This document shows positions 22,061 through 30,374 of a DNA stretch of 64,000 nucleotides, piece after piece. Each line of letters starts with the position of its first letter. Position 1 is the stretch's first letter. The translations under genes were made by a program, and so were the position numbers. This DNA comes from Nocardioides sp. (GTDB lineage: Bacteria; Actinomycetota; Actinomycetes; Propionibacteriales; Nocardioidaceae): contig NZ_JASLGR010000016.1 of NCBI RefSeq assembly GCF_030150155.1, forward strand, positions 1-64,000, written 5' to 3'. The notes below the pieces were generated by a model, which saw nothing but the letters and a program-made list of their open reading frames with translations, did not search any database and had not been told where the DNA came from.

Positions 22061-23791
22061 CTAGATCCAGCGACTGAACCAGATCCGCTGGAGCCATTCC
22101 TGATGGGTCAGCAGCCCGTTGGTGTAGATCGGCCAGAACCAGGCGAAGTTGGCGACGACGGCGATCACGAACGTGCCGGCGATCGCCGTACCGATGATGC
22201 GACGGCGGCCGGAGCGGGCGGGGCCGATCAGATGCCCGATGCCCAGAGCGAGAGCGACGACGGTGAACGGGAGCGCCACGATCGCGTAGTAGCTGAAGAT
22301 CGGTCGGTCGTCGTACAGGAACCACGGCAGCCAGCTGGCGGCGACGCCCACCACCGCGACGCCGAAGCGCCAGTCGCGTTTGACCACCCACATCACGACG
22401 GCGAAGAGCAGTCCGACCACGCCGCCCCACCACAGCGCCGGCGTGCCCAGCAGCAGCACCTGGCGCAGGCAGTCGGGGTTCGCGTCGGCCGGACAGGTCT
22501 GGTCGCCGCTGACGGCGCCGGGCTTGATCCCGGTGTCGGCCGCGACGCCGACCGGACGGTTGAGGATCAGCCAGCCCGATGGCTTCGAGGCGTAGGTGTG
22601 GGTCGCGCAGTTGAGGAAGTGGGTGTGGAAGGTCTGCACGTCGCGGTGGTAGTAGTACAGGCTGCGCAGGTCCTGCACGACGCCGGCGACACCGCTCTTG
22701 TCGGGCTCGGTCGCGGTGGGCCACTTCTTGGTGTTGTCGGGATCGGTGGCGACCCAGGTCTCGCCGTCGCACTTCCCGTGGCCGGTGTAGTGCGTGTACT
22801 GCGTGGAGGACAGGTTCTTCACGTAGACGTCGGCGTGCGCCAGCCAGCCACCCCAGCTGGCGACGTACACGAAGGCCGCGACCACGACGAGGTGGAAGAA
22901 GGCCGGGATGCCGTCGGCGATCACGGACTTGGGCAGCGCCCACCGTACGCCGAACGAGCGGCGGGCCCCGGCACTCCACAGCCACACCAGGATCCCGAAG
23001 GCGGCCAGCGGGACCAGGGCGGTCCACTTGGTGCCGATCGCGAGCCCCCACAGCAGGCCGGAGGCCAGCAGCCACGGCCGCCACAGCACGCGCGGGCCCC
23101 AGCCGGTGGCGGGGCCGTGCAGGCGGGTGGCCAGCCGGTTGCGGTACCAGTCCCGGTCGGCGACCAGGCAGCTCACCGCGGAGAGGGTGAACAGCGCGAC
23201 GAAGATGTCGAGCAGGGCCAGCCGTGACAGCACGAACTCGAGGCCGTCGAAGCAGAGCAGCACACCGGCGACGCAGCCGAGCAGGGTCGAGCCGGAGAGC
23301 CGGCGGACCAGCCGGATCAGGACCATGATGAGCAGCGCGCCGGCGATCGCCGAGGAGATCCGCCATCCGGTCGGGTCCATCCCGAAGACCTTCTCGCCCA
23401 GCGCGATCATCCATTTGCCGACCTCGGGGTGGACGATCATCTCCGGGGTGTCCTTGAAGATCCCGGTGGTGGTGCCGTCGAGGATCTTCTGGTTCGCGCC
23501 GTCGACGTAATCACGGGCGTAGCCGAAGTGAAGCAGCGACCAGGCGTCCTTGGCGTAGTACGTCTCGTCGAACTCGAACTCGCGCGGCGTACCGAGGTGC
23601 CACAGCCGCATCACGAACGCGAAGGCGGTGACCAGGATGGTGGCGCACCAGCCGACGACGGCGTCGTGGCCGGCGATCGCGCTGCGGGCCCGCTGCCAGG
23701 CGTTGGGGACGGGGTCCCCGTCGCCCGGGCTGCCCAGACCCCGGGTGCGGGAGATCGGCTCGTGCGGCTCGCCATCGATCAGCAGGGTCAC
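22061..23791 (-). CDS. pmt: Protein O-mannosyltransferase (GT39, dolichyl-phosphate-mannose type)
   Basis: A 576-residue membrane glycosyltransferase with about ten helices. The PMT signature is in the first extracellular loop: PREFEFDETYYAKDAWSLLH, with the essential Asp-Glu pair, followed by VHPEVGKWMIALGEKVFG. The mid-protein motif LATRLHGPATGWGPR and a large loop between are typical of the actinobacterial GT39 enzyme (Rv1002c in M. tuberculosis). It attaches mannose from polyprenyl-phosphate-mannose to Ser/Thr of proteins crossing the membrane with the Sec system. The GTG at 23789-23791 (protein begins MTLLIDGEPHEPIS) was chosen over longer frames. It diverges from rsmI, the usual actinobacterial order. 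Confidence 0.93.
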   Translation of the reverse strand: MTLLIDGEPHEPISRTRGLGSPGDGDPVPNAWQRARSAIAGHDAVVGWCATILVTAFAFVMRLWHLGTPREFEFDETYYAKDAWSLLHFGYARDYVDGANQKILDGTTTGIFKDTPEMIVHPEVGKWMIALGEKVFGMDPTGWRISSAIAGALLIMVLIRLVRRLSGSTLLGCVAGVLLCFDGLEFVLSRLALLDIFVALFTLSAVSCLVADRDWYRNRLATRLHGPATGWGPRVLWRPWLLASGLLWGLAIGTKWTALVPLAAFGILVWLWSAGARRSFGVRWALPKSVIADGIPAFFHLVVVAAFVYVASWGGWLAHADVYVKNLSSTQYTHYTGHGKCDGETWVATDPDNTKKWPTATEPDKSGVAGVVQDLRSLYYYHRDVQTFHTHFLNCATHTYASKPSGWLILNRPVGVAADTGIKPGAVSGDQTCPADANPDCLRQVLLLGTPALWWGGVVGLLFAVVMWVVKRDWRFGVAVVGVAASWLPWFLYDDRPIFSYYAIVALPFTVVALALGIGHLIGPARSGRRRIIGTAIAGTFVIAVVANFAWFWPIYTNGLLTHQEWLQRIWFSRWI

Positions 23792-23923
23792 GGATGCCAG
23801 CGTACGGCGTGCCGACGGACCCACGCTGCACCTGCGCGCAGGAGTGACCTGTGAGACGGCCCCGGGCCGAACACGGCACCCCGCAAGGACCGGACGCGTG
23901 GCGGTCAGTGGGAGGATCAGGGG

Positions 23924-24769
23924 GTGAGCGCAGAGGTAGGGGTCCTGGTCCTGGCGGCCACACCGATCGGGCGGATCGAGGACGCGCCGCCGCGGCTGGC
24001 GACCGAGATCGCCGCCGCGGACGTGATCGCCGCTGAGGACACCCGCCGGTTCAAGCGGCTGGTCTCCGAGCTCGGCGTCGAGCTGCGCGGACGGGTGGTC
24101 TCCTACTTCGAGGGCAACGAGGTGGGTCGGACCCCGCAGCTGCTGGAGTGGCTGCTCGCCGGGGAGCGGGTCGTGCTCGTCACCGACGCCGGGATGCCGT
24201 CGGTCTCCGACCCGGGCTACCGGCTGGTGGCCGCGGCGGTGGAGGCCGACGTGACCATCACCGCGGTGCCCGGCCCGAGCGCGGTGCTCACCGCCCTGGC
24301 CGTCAGCGGCCTGCCGGTGGACCGGTTCTGCTTCGAGGGCTTCCTGCCGCGCAAGGCAGGCGAGCGGTCCCGGCGGCTGGCAGGCCTGGCCACCGAGGAG
24401 CGGACGATGGTCTTCTTCGAGGCGCCGCACCGCACTCTGGCTGCCCTGGAGGCGATGGCCGAGGGGTTCGGGCAGGAACGTTCGGCGGCAGTCTGCCGGG
24501 AGCTGACCAAGACCCACGAGGAGGTCATCCGCGGTTCACTGGCCGAGCTGGTGGCGTGGGCCGGCGGCGAGGTACGGGGCGAGATCACCATCGTCGTCAC
24601 GGGCTATCAGCCGGGCGAGATCGACGCCTCGCCGGAGGCGCTGCTGGCGCTCGTCGGTGACCTGGAGGCCGACGGGATGACCCGCAAGGAGGCCATCGTG
24701 GCGGCGGCCAAGCAGGCCGGCGTGCCCAAGCGCGAGGTCTACGACCTGGTGCACAAGAAGGAGAGCTGA
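23924..24769 (+). CDS. rsmI: 16S rRNA (cytidine-1402-2'-O)-methyltransferase
   Basis: A 281-residue SAM-dependent methyltransferase of the tetrapyrrole-methylase fold. RsmI motifs are VLVLAATPIGRIEDAPPRL, ADVIAAEDTRRFKRL, VVLVTDAGMPSVSDPGYRLV, ITAVPGPSAVLTALAVSGLP and the C-terminal ELTKTHEEVIRGSL. It methylates the ribose of C1402 in the ribosomal P site. GTG start. The last codon overlaps the tatD ATG by one base. Part of the conserved rsmI-tatD-rpf-rsmA-ispE run. Confidence 0.95.
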   Translation: MSAEVGVLVLAATPIGRIEDAPPRLATEIAAADVIAAEDTRRFKRLVSELGVELRGRVVSYFEGNEVGRTPQLLEWLLAGERVVLVTDAGMPSVSDPGYRLVAAAVEADVTITAVPGPSAVLTALAVSGLPVDRFCFEGFLPRKAGERSRRLAGLATEERTMVFFEAPHRTLAALEAMAEGFGQERSAAVCRELTKTHEEVIRGSLAELVAWAGGEVRGEITIVVTGYQPGEIDASPEALLALVGDLEADGMTRKEAIVAAAKQAGVPKREVYDLVHKKES

Positions 24770-25593
24770 TGAGCTTCCCGCCGATCCCCGAGGCGCTGCC
24801 GCACCCGGTCGTCGACAACCACTGCCACCTCGACATCGAGCGCAACGGCGACCACCTGGAGGTCGCCGAGGCGCTCGCCACCGCCGCGTCGGTCGGCGTC
24901 ACCCGCTTCGTCCAGGTCGGCTGCGACCTGGCCTCCTCGCGCTGGGCGGTCGAGGCGGCGGCGACGTACCCGCAGATGATCGCGGCGGTCGCGCTGCACC
25001 CCAACGAGGCACCCGCGCTGGGCGCGGGCCTGGATGCGGCGCTGGACGAGATCGAGGCCCTGGCGGCCGCCCACGACCGGGTCCGCGCCGTGGGGGAGAC
25101 CGGGCTGGACTTCTTCAGGACCGGGCCTGAGGGGATCGACGCCCAGACGCACAGCTTCCGGCGCCACATCGACATCGCCAAGCGGCACGACCGCACCCTG
25201 CAGATCCACGACCGGGAGGCGCACCAGCAGATCCTGGAGTGCCTCGACGCCGAGGGGCTGCCCGATCGCTGGGTGATGCACTGCTTCTCCGGCGACGCCG
25301 ACTTCGCCCGACAGTGCCTGGACCGGGGTGCGTACCTCTCCTTCGCGGGCACGGTGACGTTCAAGAACGCCCCCGAGCTGCGCGAGGCGCTGGCGATCGC
25401 CCCGCTGGACCGGATCCTGGTCGAGACCGACGCGCCGTTCCTGACGCCGGCGCCGCACCGGGGTGCGACGAACAGTCCGTACCTGATCCCGACCACGCTG
25501 CGGGTGATGGCCGAGACCCGGGGGATGGACCTGGGTGACCTGTGTGCCGCGGTCGACGCGAACACCTCGGCTGCCTTCGGCGGCACCTGGTAG
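24769..25593 (+). CDS. tatD: TatD-family metal-dependent hydrolase
   Basis: A 274-residue TIM-barrel DNase. The metal ligands are in VVDNHCHLDIE, AVGETGLDFF, LQIHDREAH, MHCFSGDADFARQCL and LVETDAPFLTPAPHRG. TatD enzymes are 3'-5' exonucleases acting on DNA or RNA ends and peroxide-damaged DNA. Length is normal. It is translationally coupled to rsmI (TGATGA). Its TAG stop codon is followed directly by repeat cluster D, which separates it from the rpf gene. Confidence 0.93.
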   Translation: MSFPPIPEALPHPVVDNHCHLDIERNGDHLEVAEALATAASVGVTRFVQVGCDLASSRWAVEAAATYPQMIAAVALHPNEAPALGAGLDAALDEIEALAAAHDRVRAVGETGLDFFRTGPEGIDAQTHSFRRHIDIAKRHDRTLQIHDREAHQQILECLDAEGLPDRWVMHCFSGDADFARQCLDRGAYLSFAGTVTFKNAPELREALAIAPLDRILVETDAPFLTPAPHRGATNSPYLIPTTLRVMAETRGMDLGDLCAAVDANTSAAFGGTW

Positions 25594-25679
25594 CCGAGAT
25601 CCGGGTTCGCCACCGTCGAGATCCGGGTTCACCACCTCCCAGATCCGGGTTCGCCACCGTCGAGATCCGGTTTCGCTAC
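25592..25679 (+). repeat. 22-bp repeat cluster D (4 units, forward)
   Basis: Four units, period exactly 22, ATCCGG cores at 25599, 25621, 25643 and 25665. All are of the GAGATCC/CAGATCC variant. The first unit takes the AG of the tatD stop codon as its first two bases. The last unit has two changes (TTTCGCTAC). Confidence 0.95.
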
Positions 25680-25723
25680 ACCCGCACCGACCCCGCGCGC
25701 GAACCGAAGGACCCCTGAAATCG

Positions 25724-25739
25724 TGTGGGATAGGTCACA
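25724..25739. promoter_or_regulatory. CRP-type binding site before the rpf gene
   Basis: TGTGGGATAGGTCACA matches the consensus TGTGA-N6-TCACA with one mismatch, 64 bases before the Rpf start codon. In M. tuberculosis the cAMP receptor protein controls rpfA from such a site, so control of resuscitation by cAMP here is plausible. Confidence 0.5.
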
Positions 25740-25803
25740 TTTTCCGCCTGAGTGGGGGCTGTGGGTTTGATTTCGGGCAGATCGTCACGTTCGGTGGGGT
25801 GTC

Positions 25804-26658
25804 ATGTTCACACGCACCCAGCGCCGAGCCGCGATCGCAGCCACGGGACTCACCCTCGGGGCGGTCACCGTCGGAGTGCTCGTATCGCAGCAGTCGACGC
25901 CTGCGGAGATCACCGCTGACGCCGCCTCCCTGAGCTCGGCGACGACGACCCCGAGCACCGCGTCGAGCTCGACCTCGACCACCCGCGACGACGAGCTCTC
26001 GCGCTCGATGAGCCGCCGCGCACCGCTCGCCACCCAGACCGTCGGAGCGGTCACCTCCCAGCGGGTCTTCAACGCCGACGGGCAGCGCACCTGGCGCCAG
26101 CTCGAGCTGCACTCCATCATCGAGCGCACCGAGGCCGTCGCCTACGACACGGTGAAGAAGAGCTCCTCGACCCTGTACGTCGGCGAGACGAAGGTGTCCC
26201 GTGCCGGTGTCGCCGGCTCGCGCCTGGCGACGTACGACGTCACGCGTCGCGCCGGGAAGGTCACCGACCGCACCCTGCTGCGTGCCGCGCTCAAGCGCAA
26301 GGCGGTCGACAAGATCGTGCTGGTCGGCACCAAGGAGCGTCCGGCGCCGGTCGTCGACACCTCGGCCAACTCGGGTAGCACGGGCAGCTCGGGCGGCTCC
26401 GGCAGCGTCTCCGGCGGCAGCACCTGGGACCGTCTGGCCCAGTGCGAGGCCGGCGGCAACTGGCACATCAACACCGGCAACGGCTACTACGGCGGCCTCC
26501 AGTTCAACCTCGGCACCTGGCGTGCCAACGGTGGCTCGGGTCGCCCCGACCAGGCCAGCCGTGAGGAGCAGATCCGGATCGCGACCAAGGTCCGCGACGC
26601 CTCGGGCGGCTACGGCGCCTGGCCCGGCTGCGCCGCGAAGCTCGGCCTTCCGCGTTGA
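25804..26658 (+). CDS. Resuscitation-promoting factor (G5 domain plus Rpf lysozyme-like domain)
   Basis: A 284-residue secreted muralytic enzyme. Signal anchor or peptide is at about residues 8-30. A Ser/Thr-rich linker follows, then a G5-like domain (about 75-180, LELHSIIERTEAVAYDT to KAVDKIVLVGTKE), a Gly/Ser linker and the catalytic Rpf domain (about 207-284). The catalytic Glu is in LAQCEAGGNWHINTGNGYYG and the fold ends with GYGAWPGCAAKLGLP. It is shaped like RpfB but lacks the three DUF348 repeats, so it is a short version. Rpf enzymes cleave peptidoglycan and wake dormant cells. The position between tatD and rsmA matches rpfB of mycobacteria. The only strong gap in the run lies before it. 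Confidence 0.92.
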   Translation: MFTRTQRRAAIAATGLTLGAVTVGVLVSQQSTPAEITADAASLSSATTTPSTASSSTSTTRDDELSRSMSRRAPLATQTVGAVTSQRVFNADGQRTWRQLELHSIIERTEAVAYDTVKKSSSTLYVGETKVSRAGVAGSRLATYDVTRRAGKVTDRTLLRAALKRKAVDKIVLVGTKERPAPVVDTSANSGSTGSSGGSGSVSGGSTWDRLAQCEAGGNWHINTGNGYYGGLQFNLGTWRANGGSGRPDQASREEQIRIATKVRDASGGYGAWPGCAAKLGLPR

Positions 26659-26676
26659 GCCGATAACCTGGCCCGC

Positions 26677-27513
26677 ATGTCTGCGCCGCGTCTGTTGGGT
26701 CCCACCGAGGTGCGGGCGCTCGCGGCCGAGCTGGATCTGCGACCGACGAAGCAGAAGGGTCAGAACTTCGTCATCGACCCGAACACGGTCCGCAAGATCG
26801 TCCGCGAGGCGGGCATCGACGAGACCGACGTGGTGGTCGAGGTCGGCCCCGGGCTCGGCTCGCTGACGCTGGCGATCCTGGAGTCCGGCGCGCGGGTCAC
26901 GGCGATCGAGATCGACGAGCTGCTCGCCGGCCGGCTGCCCCGCACGATCGCGGAGCTCGCCCCCGACCAGGCCGACCGGTTCCAGCTCGTCCTCTCCGAC
27001 GCGCTCAAGGTGACCGAGCTGCCCGACCCGGCACCGACCGCCCTGGTCGCCAACCTGCCCTACAACGTCTCGGTGCCGGTCCTGCTGCACCTGATGGAGC
27101 TGCTGCCGAGCCTGCGCAAGGGGCTGGTGATGGTCCAGGCCGAGGTCGCCGACCGGCTCGCCGCCGCGCCCGGGTCGAAGGTCTACGGCGTGCCGTCGGT
27201 CAAGGCCGCCTGGTACGCCGACGTGCGCAAGGCCGGGGCGATCGGCCGCAACGTTTTCTGGCCCGCCCCCAACGTCGACTCCGGCCTGGTGGCCTGGACG
27301 CACCACGCACCGCCGACCACGCGGGTCAGCCGCGAGCAGGTCTTCGCCCTGATCGACGCCGCCTTCGCCCAGCGCCGCAAGGCGCTGCGGGGCGTGCTCA
27401 AGGGCGCGGGCGTCACCTCCGACCACCTGGAGGCGGCCGGGATCGACCCGCTCGCCCGGGGGGAGTCGCTGACGATCGAGGACTTCGTCCGTCTCGCCGA
27501 GGCCGTCGCCTGA
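26677..27513 (+). CDS. rsmA: 16S rRNA dimethyladenosine transferase (KsgA)
   Basis: A 278-residue methyltransferase that dimethylates A1518 and A1519 in 16S rRNA, a late check in small-subunit assembly. Motifs: KQKGQNFVIDPNTVRKIV, the SAM loop VVEVGPGLGSLTLAIL, and the catalytic NLPYNVSVPVLLHLM. The C-terminal small domain (FALIDAAFAQRRKALRGVL) is typical. ATG at 26677. The end overlaps the ispE start by one base (TGATG). Confidence 0.95.
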   Translation: MSAPRLLGPTEVRALAAELDLRPTKQKGQNFVIDPNTVRKIVREAGIDETDVVVEVGPGLGSLTLAILESGARVTAIEIDELLAGRLPRTIAELAPDQADRFQLVLSDALKVTELPDPAPTALVANLPYNVSVPVLLHLMELLPSLRKGLVMVQAEVADRLAAAPGSKVYGVPSVKAAWYADVRKAGAIGRNVFWPAPNVDSGLVAWTHHAPPTTRVSREQVFALIDAAFAQRRKALRGVLKGAGVTSDHLEAAGIDPLARGESLTIEDFVRLAEAVA

Positions 27514-28466
27514 TGAGTCTGGCTCCGACCTCCGAGGGCGTCGCCGTCACCGTCCGGGCCCCGGCCAAGATCAACCTGCACCTGGGGGTCGGGCCGGTCC
27601 GCGCCGACGGGTTCCATCCGCTGGTGACCGTCTATCAGGCGATCGGGCTGTACGACGACGTGACGGCCACCCCCGCAGCGCCCGGTGCGGCGTGGACGAT
27701 CCACACCGTCGCCGACGCCCACATCGACCTGGCCACGGTCCCGACCGACGCCGACAACATCGCGATCCGTGCCGGCCGGGCGCTGGTCGCCCACCACGGC
27801 CGCCCCGACCTGGCCGCGCACCTGGAGATCCACAAGGGGATCCCGGTCGCCGGTGGGATGGCCGGCGGCTCCGCCGACGCAGCCGCGGCCCTGGTCGCGA
27901 TCGACCGGCTCTTCGACCTCCAGACCAGTGACGACGACCTGCTCGCGCTCGCCGCCGACCTGGGCAGCGATGTGCCGTTCGCCCTGATCGGCGCCACCGC
28001 GCTGGGCACCGGCCGTGGCGAGCTGGTCGACCCGGTCGCCGACGCCAGCACCCTGTGGTGGCTGGTCGTGCCGCACGAGGTGGGCCTGTCCACGCCGGTG
28101 GTCTACCGGCACTTCGACACGATGGCCGAGGCCGGCATGCTCTCCCCGGTCCCGCCGGTGGTGCCCGAGCCGCTGCTGGCGGCGCTGGCCGACGGCGATG
28201 CTGCAGGAGTGGCGGCCGCGCTGCACAACGACCTGGCGGTGCCGGCGTACGACCTGCGGCCGGATCTGGTGGCGTTGCGCGATCAGATCGTCGAGGTCGC
28301 GCGTCCTGACGCCGTCCTGCTGTCGGGGTCGGGCCCGACCCTGCTGGCGCTGGTCTCCGGTGTCGAGGCGGCCCGTGCCGCCGCCTCGCGTCTGACCGAG
28401 GCCGGTATCACTCATTGGCTCGCACCGGCTCCGGTCGCGGGCGCTCACGTGGTGGAGATCCTCTAG
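27513..28466 (+). CDS. ispE: 4-diphosphocytidyl-2-C-methyl-D-erythritol kinase
   Basis: A 317-residue GHMP kinase of the MEP isoprenoid pathway. Motifs: VRAPAKINLHLGVGPVRADGFHPL (substrate and motif 1), the ATP loop IPVAGGMAGGSADAAAALVA, and LLSGSGPTLLALV near the end. It phosphorylates CDP-methylerythritol and so supports menaquinone and polyprenyl carriers, which the pmt and wall genes nearby use. It overlaps rsmA by one base and the ABC-F gene by one base (TAGTG), so rpf or rsmA to ABC-F is one operon. Confidence 0.95.
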   Translation: MSLAPTSEGVAVTVRAPAKINLHLGVGPVRADGFHPLVTVYQAIGLYDDVTATPAAPGAAWTIHTVADAHIDLATVPTDADNIAIRAGRALVAHHGRPDLAAHLEIHKGIPVAGGMAGGSADAAAALVAIDRLFDLQTSDDDLLALAADLGSDVPFALIGATALGTGRGELVDPVADASTLWWLVVPHEVGLSTPVVYRHFDTMAEAGMLSPVPPVVPEPLLAALADGDAAGVAAALHNDLAVPAYDLRPDLVALRDQIVEVARPDAVLLSGSGPTLLALVSGVEAARAAASRLTEAGITHWLAPAPVAGAHVVEIL

Positions 28467-30301
28467 TGGCCAATCTGCTCAACCTGGAGCACGTCTCGAA
28501 GTCGTACGGCATCAGGCCGCTGCTCGACGACGTCTCGCTCGGCGTCAACCTCGGCGACCGGATCGGGATCGTCGGGCGCAACGGCGACGGCAAGACCACC
28601 CTGCTCGAGGTGATGAGCGGGATCGAGGAGCCCGATCGGGGCCGGGTCTCGCAGCAGCGCGGCCTGCTGCTGGGCTACCTGCACCAGGGCGACCAGCTCG
28701 ACGACACCCACAGCGTTCGCGAGGCGGTGCTCGGCGGTCGCGACGACCACGAGTGGGCCGCCGACGGCCGCACCCGCGAGGTGGTCGAGGTGCTGCTCGC
28801 CGGGATCGGCCTGGACCGGGTGGTCGAGGGGCTCTCGGGTGGCGAGCGCCGTCGGTGCGCCCTGGCGCAGCTGCTGCTCGGTGACCAGGACCTGCTGATC
28901 CTCGACGAGCCGACCAACCACCTCGACGTCGAGGCGGTCGCCTGGCTGGCCGAGCACCTCTCCAAGCGGGCCTCGGCGCTGGTGGTCGTGACCCACGATC
29001 GGTGGTTCCTCGACGCGGTGTGCCAGTGGACCTGGGAGGTGCACGACGGTGTCGTCGACGTCTACGAGGGCGGGTACGCCGCCTTCGTGCTGGCCAAGGC
29101 CGAGCGTGCCCGTCAGGCCGCCGCGTCGGAGGCGCGTCGGCAGAACCTGATGCGCAAGGAGCTGGCCTGGCTGCGCCGCGGAGCGCCGGCCCGGACCTCG
29201 AAGCCGAAGTTCAGGATCGACGCCGCCAACGCCCTGATCGAGAACGAGCCGCCGCCGCGCGACCGGCTGGAGCTGGAGCGGTTCGCCACCCAGCGGTTGG
29301 GCAAGGACGTGATCGACGTCGAGGACGTCGACGTCTTCCGCGGCGAGCGGCAGCTGCTCGACCACGCCACCTGGCGGATCGGTCCGGGGGACCGGATCGG
29401 GATCGTCGGCGTCAACGGCGCGGGCAAGACCTCGATGCTCGCGGTGCTCGACGGCACCCTGGCCCCGCGGGTGGGCACGGTGAAGACCGGTCGGACGGTC
29501 GCGTTGGCGCACCTGACCCAGCAGCTCGACATCGTCGACCCCGACAAGCGGGTGCTCGACGCGGTCGAGGAGATCCGTCGGGTGAACAAGACCGCCGACG
29601 GCCGTGAGATCAGCGCGACCTCCCTGCTGGAGCGGTTCGGCTTCACCGGCGACAAGCTGACCACCCGGATCGGTGACCTCTCCGGTGGTGAGCGGCGCCG
29701 GTTCCAGCTGCTGCGGCTGCTGCTCGACGAGCCGAACGTGCTGCTCCTGGACGAGCCGACCAACGACCTCGACATCGACACCCTGACGGTGCTGGAGGAC
29801 TTCCTCGACGGCTGGCCGGGCACCCTGATCGTGGTCTCCCACGACCGGTACTTCCTGGAGCGGGTGACCGACTCGATCTGGGCGCTGATGGGCAACGGGC
29901 AGATCCAGATGCTGCCGCGTGGGGTGGATGAGTATCTGGAGAAGCGCGCCGCCGCCGCGACTTCCGGGTTCACCACCCCCGAGACCCGGGTTTCCCACAG
30001 CCCAGTTCCGGGTTCCTCACCGACCTCCGTGGCGAACCCGGAAGTCGAGCGTGGCGAAGCCGGATCTCGGCGGGCGAAGGCGGGCTCGGCCGAGGAGCGC
30101 GAGGCGAAGAAGACCATCGCCCGCGTCGACCGCCGCCTGGCCAAGATCGCCGAGGCCGAGGCGGCACTGCACGTCCAGCTCGAGGCCCACAGCGCCGACT
30201 ACGAGCGCCTCGCGGACCTGGGTGCCCAGCTGCAGACCCTGATGGAGGAGAAGGACGAGCTCGAGCTGGAGTGGCTCGAGGCCTCGGAGATCCTGGAGTG
30301 A
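28466..30301 (+). CDS. ABC-F family ATPase with a repeat-encoded insertion
   Basis: A 611-residue soluble protein with two ABC domains. Walker A motifs are GRNGDGKTTLLE (about 35) and GVNGAGKTSMLA (about 315). Signatures are LSGGERRRCALAQLLL and LSGGERRRFQLLRLLL; Walker B segments are LLILDEPTNHLD and VLLLDEPTNDLD. An arm/linker rich in Arg and Lys lies between the domains. ABC-F proteins act on the ribosomal E site and rescue stalled translation; some give antibiotic resistance. Between the second ABC domain and the C-terminal coiled coil (about 540-611) sits a peptide of about 40 residues encoded by repeat cluster E, in frame. GTG start overlapping ispE. Confidence 0.92.
   Translation: MANLLNLEHVSKSYGIRPLLDDVSLGVNLGDRIGIVGRNGDGKTTLLEVMSGIEEPDRGRVSQQRGLLLGYLHQGDQLDDTHSVREAVLGGRDDHEWAADGRTREVVEVLLAGIGLDRVVEGLSGGERRRCALAQLLLGDQDLLILDEPTNHLDVEAVAWLAEHLSKRASALVVVTHDRWFLDAVCQWTWEVHDGVVDVYEGGYAAFVLAKAERARQAAASEARRQNLMRKELAWLRRGAPARTSKPKFRIDAANALIENEPPPRDRLELERFATQRLGKDVIDVEDVDVFRGERQLLDHATWRIGPGDRIGIVGVNGAGKTSMLAVLDGTLAPRVGTVKTGRTVALAHLTQQLDIVDPDKRVLDAVEEIRRVNKTADGREISATSLLERFGFTGDKLTTRIGDLSGGERRRFQLLRLLLDEPNVLLLDEPTNDLDIDTLTVLEDFLDGWPGTLIVVSHDRYFLERVTDSIWALMGNGQIQMLPRGVDEYLEKRAAAATSGFTTPETRVSHSPVPGSSPTSVANPEVERGEAGSRRAKAGSAEEREAKKTIARVDRRLAKIAEAEAALHVQLEAHSADYERLADLGAQLQTLMEEKDELELEWLEASEILE
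29955..30072. repeat. 22-bp repeat cluster E (3 forward and 2 reverse units) inside the ABC-F gene
   Basis: Forward units at 29955-29976, 29977-29998 and 29999-30020, then 8 bases, then reverse units at 30029-30050 and 30051-30072. The total keeps the reading frame. The peptide contains SGFTTPETRVSHSPVPG and ANPEVERGEAGSRR. The two orientations can pair in the mRNA. Confidence 0.9.
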
Positions 30302-30374
30302 ACTCCCGTCGAGCCCGCCCTGAACAGTGCCGCCGCCGTCGTGGCCCGAGCACCGCAGGGGCTAGGCTCGCCGG

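Noticed and set aside
25680..25803. c-di-AMP (ydaO/yuaA) riboswitch before the rpf gene
   Set aside because: Such riboswitches precede some actinobacterial rpf genes, but the free segment is only about 124 bases and I cannot find the conserved helices.
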